From assembly GCA_020426065.1 (NCBI GenBank), contig JAGQQT010000126.1, positions 1 to 9,456 of the forward strand: a stretch of DNA of 9,456 nt. Reading direction: 5' to 3'. Of the stretch, positions 6,032-9,456 are shown one piece after another. Position numbers and translations under genes: made by a program. The notes below the pieces were generated by a model. That model saw only the letters and a program-made list of their open reading frames with translations. It searched no databases and was not told the origin of the DNA. Source of the stretch: Planctomycetaceae bacterium (GTDB lineage Bacteria; Planctomycetota; Planctomycetia; Planctomycetales; Planctomycetaceae). Numbering within the stretch: position 1 is the stretch's first letter; each line of letters starts with the position of its first letter.

Positions 6032-6553
6032 TTAGGGGAGCACTCGTTTCTTGAGAATGCTTTGAGCCATTTCTGCCCGGGACTGCATCCGCTCCACCGA
6101 ATACATGCGGATCAGTTTGTTTTTGTAAAGCAGGCGGTTTTGCTCATCGCGGGTGATTTCATCTCCCACTTCCCGCAGGGCCATGCCGGCGTACAGTTCG
6201 GCGAAGGTAATCGGGTCCACACCGATGCCCCGTTCGAGATCCTCAATCGCATCGCCACCGCCCGAAAGAATCAGGTAAGGATTCATGCCTGAGGTTGCGG
6301 GATTGTATTTCCCTTCGAGCCGGAGAGCTTCCATTGCCAGAGCGAGGGAATCGTTGGCGATCTGGATTTGCTGAACCGTTTCCTTGGCCAGGTCAACGGT
6401 CTGGCTGCCATCGTTCCGATCTGGATCGGCGGGTGGTTGTGCGTGGGAGGATGAGGTCCAGGTCGGATCCCATTTCCCCAGACCATAACCACAACCGATC
6501 AGGAGAAGTGCAAGTCCGATGCGGGTTATCCGACTGGCGAAGGAATTTTGCAT
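6032..6553 (-). CDS. Lipoprotein-like hypothetical protein
   Basis: This encodes 173 residues from the ATG at 6553. The N-terminus has a short basic region, a hydrophobic stretch and a LIGC sequence (18-21) that could serve as a lipobox; otherwise it would be a signal anchor. The protein would then face the periplasm. A polar linker (about 28-50) leads to a mostly helical domain with QIQIANDSLALAMEALRLEG (62-81), a glycine-rich turn LILSGGGDAIEDLERG (94-109), and a basic C-terminal helix region with NRLLYKNKLIRMYSVERMQ. I recognise no enzyme motif and no named family; it may be a planctomycete-specific protein. It lies on the same strand as the Hpt gene, 168 bp upstream of it, and converges on the SDR gene. 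Function unknown. Confidence 0.7.
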   Translation of the reverse strand: MQNSFASRITRIGLALLLIGCGYGLGKWDPTWTSSSHAQPPADPDRNDGSQTVDLAKETVQQIQIANDSLALAMEALRLEGKYNPATSGMNPYLILSGGGDAIEDLERGIGVDPITFAELYAGMALREVGDEITRDEQNRLLYKNKLIRMYSVERMQSRAEMAQSILKKRVLP

Positions 6554-6597
6554 GTTGGCAAACCTTTTGGAGCACTGGATTCAGGGTCAAAGCAGCA

Positions 6598-6613
6598 CCG
6601 CTCAAATGAGCGG
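6598..6613 (-). terminator. Possible hairpin terminator after the Hpt gene
   Basis: CCGCTCA and TGAGCGG form a perfect 7-bp stem with a 2-base loop (or 6 bp with a 4-base loop) in the 168-bp gap between the Hpt stop and the next start on the same strand. On the minus strand it is followed by TGCTGCTTT, a poor T-run. It lies about 110 bases after the Hpt stop, so it could end that transcript or be part of the next gene's leader. Confidence 0.3.
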
Positions 6614-6721
6614 GCGTGCAGACTCTATCCTGACATCCGTTCTCAGGGCTTGCAAGTCGCTGTTTGGAGGACTGCTGAAATGTTGCCAAATTCGGCCGAT
6701 CAGTGCAGTCCGGAAAACTTT

Positions 6722-7075
6722 TCAGTCTGCAATCTGGCGGAGCAGTTGCACCAGTTCTTCCGCAGCGGCTGGAATGGCGGTCAACTGATTCTGCTTGCAG
6801 AGCGACTCCAGAGCGGCAGCCACTTCTGTCAGTTGAGGAAAGCCGTAACCCCCGCCCGCTCCTTTCAGCTGGTGGGCGATCACTTTGAGCTGGTCAACGT
6901 CTCCATTTTCCAGATGAGCCTCAATCTGCTTGCGACGATCCGGGATTATTACCAGGAACTGGTTCAGGATCGGCTCGAAGTCTGCGTCATCGGCATAGAC
7001 GGAATAGAGACGGGTTGAGACAGTTTCACTCTGAAGCTGCTCTGCTGTGGTGACGGAGGAGGTCATGTGCATCAT
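6722..7075 (-). CDS. Stand-alone histidine phosphotransfer (Hpt) domain protein
   Basis: Hpt proteins carry a phosphoryl group on histidine between response-regulator receiver domains in multistep phosphorelays. This one is a single helical domain of about 116 residues. The motif AHQLKGAGGGYGF gives the phospho-accepting histidine (residue 70 if numbered from the GTG at 7081; 68 from the ATG at 7075) with the conserved lysine three residues later. An amphipathic helix before it (DFEPILNQFLVIIPDRRKQIEAHL) and LTEVAAALESLCKQ after it complete the four-helix pattern. The start is uncertain: GTG 7081 and ATGs at 7075, 7072 and 7066 are in frame, and the last has GGGA nine bases upstream. No kinase or receiver gene is in the window, so partners are unknown. 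It is divergent from the permease gene. Confidence 0.88.
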   Translation of the reverse strand: MMHMTSSVTTAEQLQSETVSTRLYSVYADDADFEPILNQFLVIIPDRRKQIEAHLENGDVDQLKVIAHQLKGAGGGYGFPQLTEVAAALESLCKQNQLTAIPAAAEELVQLLRQIAD

Positions 7076-7081
7076 TCCCAC

Positions 7082-7417
7082 GGAAATCGGGCTGGTTGAC
7101 GGGATTGCCCTGTACTGTTGTTAATCAGTTTATTCTGTTGGACTTTTTGATGACGGTTTGCTGATCCTCGCACACCGTACATATCTGGAGGGAGCGAACC
7201 GGGGCTGGTTGTCTCACTCCACTCTCACAACAAATCTAGTTCAAGCCGACAGATCGGGCAGTTTGCTGCAGAAAAATGCAGTTTGTGGTCATCCTTCTCC
7301 ACATGGATTGAGGGAAATCCCTTAGCCCGACAGGCCGGATTCCTCTTGACCTGAACAGCCCCATTCCCGTAAGACTCCCACGCATAAATCTCGTAACTCT
7401 TTGAATCATATAATGAT
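7082..7417. other. Divergent intergenic region between Hpt gene and permease gene
   Basis: No gene is supported in these 336 bases. TTGACC at 7346 is a possible -35 box but lacks a good -10. A perfect TATAAT (7409-7414) lies only 3 bases before the permease ATG and has no -35. Small symmetrical sites are AGGGA-AA-TCCCT (7311-7322) and CTGCA-N6-TGCAG (7266-7281). The latter is straddled by two direct GCAGTTTG copies starting 20 bp apart (7258 and 7278), which could be an operator but may be chance. Confidence 0.4.
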
Positions 7418-8596
7418 ATGCGTCTGCTACAGCGATATGTCGCGCTAGAACTGTTTCGCGTATTCGTGATGGTTCTGATGGCGATATCGATTTTGCTGGT
7501 GTTTGTGGGTGTCTTTCAGCAGGCAGCCGAAAACGGGCTGGGACCGGCTGAAGTCCTGCAGATCCTCCCCTATGTGATTTACAGCCTGCTGCCGATAACC
7601 ATTCCCGCTGCCATGCTGCTCACAGTGACCGTGGTTTACGGACGGATGTCGGGAGATCAGGAACTGATCGTTGCCCGGGCAGCCGGAATCAACATTCTTT
7701 CGCTGCTCATGCCAGCTCTGCTGATGGGGGCCGTCCTCAGTTGCAGTGCGCTGCTGTTGACCGATCAGATCATTCCCTGGTCGATCGACAAGATTCAGGA
7801 GACGGTCCTGGTCAAAATGGAGAAGATCTTCCTCGACCAGTTGCGGAGCGATCATCAGTTTATCGATCCCAACGGCGGAGTGGCGATCACCGTGATTGAC
7901 GTGGAAGGTAAGACGCTCATCAAACCGACCATCCGTTATTCCCCGAAAGATGGTCAGACTTTTACGATCCAGGCCGAGTCCGCCAACATCCGGTTTGATA
8001 TCGCGGAGCGAACCGCCACCATCAAAGTGGTTGGGGGCTATATCGACATGAACGACGGACGGGGCGCCTGGATTCGGGAAGAGGAATATCCATTCCCGCT
8101 CCCGTTGATGGACAAACAGCGTAAAGCCCGTCACATGGCTGTCGACATGATTTCCAGTGAGCTGGTCAACCTGCAGGCAGCTGGAACTGAGCGTGAATCC
8201 CGGCAGACGATTCTCTCTGCCATGAATCTGATGACGGGAGGATTCGAAGAATTCTCGCGCCAGGACTTCGTAGACCTGATGCAGGGAGATCTGGTCGATG
8301 AACAACGGACCAACAAACTCAAAGCTGAATACCACGGCCGGTTTGCCATGGCCAGCAGCTGTTTCTTTTTCGTGCTTGTGGGAAGTCCCATTTCCATCAT
8401 GCAGGCCAAACGTCAATTCCTTACGACGTTTTTTATCGTCTTCATGCCGATTGTCTTTGCCTACTACCCGATCATCATGCTGTCGATGAATCAGGCCAAA
8501 AACGGCACACTCGAAGCCTGGTGGGTGATGTGGATCGCCAACCTGATCACCGGCATCATCGGCTTCCTGCTCCTCAGAAAACTCCTGCAGAACTGA
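7418..8596 (+). CDS. LptF/LptG (YjgP/YjgQ) family permease
   Basis: This is an inner-membrane subunit of the LptB2FG transporter type, which pulls lipopolysaccharide out of the inner membrane and passes it to the LptC-A-D bridge. The 392 residues show the family layout: three N-terminal helices (about 12-34, 51-75, 92-116), a long periplasmic strand-rich domain (about 120-305), and three C-terminal helices (about 308-327, 332-357, 366-387). The start MRLLQRYVALELFRVF and the EYHGRFAMASS...LVGSPISI segment before helix 5 are typical. It could be LptF or LptG; sequence alone does not decide, and no second permease gene is adjacent, so the partner must be elsewhere. There is no obvious ribosome binding site. 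The start is supported by agreement with the usual family N-terminus. Confidence 0.9.
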   Translation: MRLLQRYVALELFRVFVMVLMAISILLVFVGVFQQAAENGLGPAEVLQILPYVIYSLLPITIPAAMLLTVTVVYGRMSGDQELIVARAAGINILSLLMPALLMGAVLSCSALLLTDQIIPWSIDKIQETVLVKMEKIFLDQLRSDHQFIDPNGGVAITVIDVEGKTLIKPTIRYSPKDGQTFTIQAESANIRFDIAERTATIKVVGGYIDMNDGRGAWIREEEYPFPLPLMDKQRKARHMAVDMISSELVNLQAAGTERESRQTILSAMNLMTGGFEEFSRQDFVDLMQGDLVDEQRTNKLKAEYHGRFAMASSCFFFVLVGSPISIMQAKRQFLTTFFIVFMPIVFAYYPIIMLSMNQAKNGTLEAWWVMWIANLITGIIGFLLLRKLLQN

Positions 8597-8676
8597 AGCA
8601 GCATTTGCACATTGTCTCAAACAATGGGTGGCGGGAGCGCTCCGTCTGTGGAAGCCCCGGTTCTATGCCACAGTCC
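8597..8676. terminator. Convergent spacer with small hairpins
   Basis: The 80 bases between the permease stop and the convergent hydrolase stop hold three small dyads: CATTGT-N5-ACAATG (8610-8626), the palindrome GGAGCGCTCC (8634-8643) and TGTGG...CCACA (8647-8672). Any could help to end transcription from either side, but none has a T-run, so the call is tentative. Confidence 0.3.
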
Positions 8677-9456
8677 TTATTCCGCTTCCATCGGCTCGAT
8701 CAGGGGTGAGTACAGGTCGGGGCGTCTTTGCTGGAAGTTGCGGCTGTTGGCTCGCATGGCGCGGATGCGTTTGAGGTTGATTGTGGCAGTGATATAGGCC
8801 TCGGTTTTATCGGGAGTGCGCTGCAGGATGTGAGTTGGCTCGGCAATCATCGTTCCGGAGCCATAGGCCTGGTTGGTGGTGATCATGCCGACATGGCTTT
8901 GGAACATGATCGATTTCACAATGAAATCTTCGACCGCTCCCCCACGTCCATTAACCCACACAATCAACTCCGCTCCTTTGAGCGAGAGAACACGGGCCGG
9001 CTCAGGGAACCAGCCATCGTAGCAGGTCATGATGCCGATTTTTGCAAAATCGAACTCGAACACCGGAAGGCTGGTCCCTTTCTGCATGGTCCACTCGGGA
9101 TCATTCGCAATAAACCACTCACGCTCCTTTCCTGCGGGTGGTTTGGACCAGGGAGGATTCCCTTCAAAGTGATCGACGGCTGCATGCGTTTTGCGATACT
9201 TTCCCGCAATCTTTCCAGAGCGATCAAAGAGCAGAATCGTATTGGCATATTCGCCATCCGAGAAATCCTCCCAGCAACCAACGATCACATAAATTTGCTG
9301 CTCCGCCGCTGCCGCACTGATTCTCTTTGTCTCATCACCGGGGACCGCAATGTGCCCCAGGACGTATTCCGGGAAAACAACCAGTTGAGCACCCTCAGTC
9401 CCCGCTCGATGAATGTAGGGGACTATCGCCGAAGTCGGATCGTATCCGGGCCGGGG
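8677..9456 (-). CDS. Nitrilase-superfamily carbon-nitrogen hydrolase, N-terminus outside window
   Basis: The frame is open from the right window edge and gives the last 259 residues; the GTG at 9288 lies within the domain and is not the start. The superfamily's catalytic triad is complete: Glu30 of the fragment in LVVFPE, Lys89 in KYRKTH, and nucleophile Cys145 in IMTCYDGWFPE. ELIVWVNGRGG, a TNQAYGSG segment and a C-terminal FQQRRPDLYSPL also fit. Such enzymes cleave non-peptide C-N bonds (amides, carbamoyl groups, nitriles) in the cytoplasm. The substrate cannot be read from the sequence: N-carbamoyl-amino-acid or polyamine amidase-like, or a planctomycete-specific group, are all possible. 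Perhaps 20-40 residues are missing, judging by where the catalytic Glu usually lies. It converges on the permease gene. Confidence 0.9.
   Translation of the reverse strand, partial: PRPGYDPTSAIVPYIHRAGTEGAQLVVFPEYVLGHIAVPGDETKRISAAAAEQQIYVIVGCWEDFSDGEYANTILLFDRSGKIAGKYRKTHAAVDHFEGNPPWSKPPAGKEREWFIANDPEWTMQKGTSLPVFEFDFAKIGIMTCYDGWFPEPARVLSLKGAELIVWVNGRGGAVEDFIVKSIMFQSHVGMITTNQAYGSGTMIAEPTHILQRTPDKTEAYITATINLKRIRAMRANSRNFQQRRPDLYSPLIEPMEAE

Noticed and set aside
6548..7018. 156-codon plus-strand frame opposite the Hpt gene
   Set aside because: It is antisense to the Hpt domain with its conserved histidine motif; the frame is a shadow of it.
7445..8620. 391-codon open frame on the minus strand opposite the permease gene
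   Set aside because: It mirrors nearly the whole permease gene, gives a low-complexity His/Gln/Asp-rich product without motifs, and the plus-strand product is a clear LptF/LptG family protein.

Overview
The window looks like chromosomal DNA of a planctomycete (Gimesia/Rubinisphaera-like). This is an inference from its protein set, not a search result. The set includes a phosphotransfer protein with a HQLKGAGGGYGF motif, an SDR protein with a GWDQAERGM segment, a LptF/LptG-type permease that implies an outer membrane, a Coa1-like protein, and genes with mostly weak Shine-Dalgarno sequences. No rRNA, tRNA, CRISPR array, transposase or integrase gene was seen.

Region 1 (1-1480) is accessory in character. 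It looks AT-richer than the rest and holds three small unrecognised genes, the first cut by the window edge. Between them lies a structured repeat family: two identical 53-bp direct copies (306-358 and 822-874) and a third, inverted and diverged relative (712-770). The inverted copy has different bases but keeps the same hairpin plan through compensating changes. Copies two and three face each other with matching 8-bp ends, so 712-881 resembles a BIME/REPIN- or MITE-like unit. The small acidic genes could be orphan immunity-type genes, but nothing proves it.

Region 2 (1491-5988) is core metabolism. A subgroup-I-beta aspartate aminotransferase gene (minus) diverges from chorismate synthase aroC (plus). 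Three genes then follow aroC on the same strand with gaps of 41-69 bp: a YjbQ/UPF0047 protein, a membrane-anchored Coa1-like protein, and an SDR-fold protein that has lost most of the canonical catalytic residues. A strong hairpin overlapping the SDR stop codon separates this run from the convergent genes.

Region 3 (6032-7081, minus) holds a stand-alone histidine phosphotransfer (Hpt) protein and a short lipoprotein-like protein of unknown role. A 336-bp divergent gap follows.

Region 4 (7418-9456) holds a LptF/LptG-family permease (plus), likely part of lipopolysaccharide export, and convergent to it a nitrilase-superfamily amidohydrolase (minus) whose N-terminus lies beyond the window. The most notable items are the covarying hairpin repeats in region 1 and the SDR with a replaced active site.
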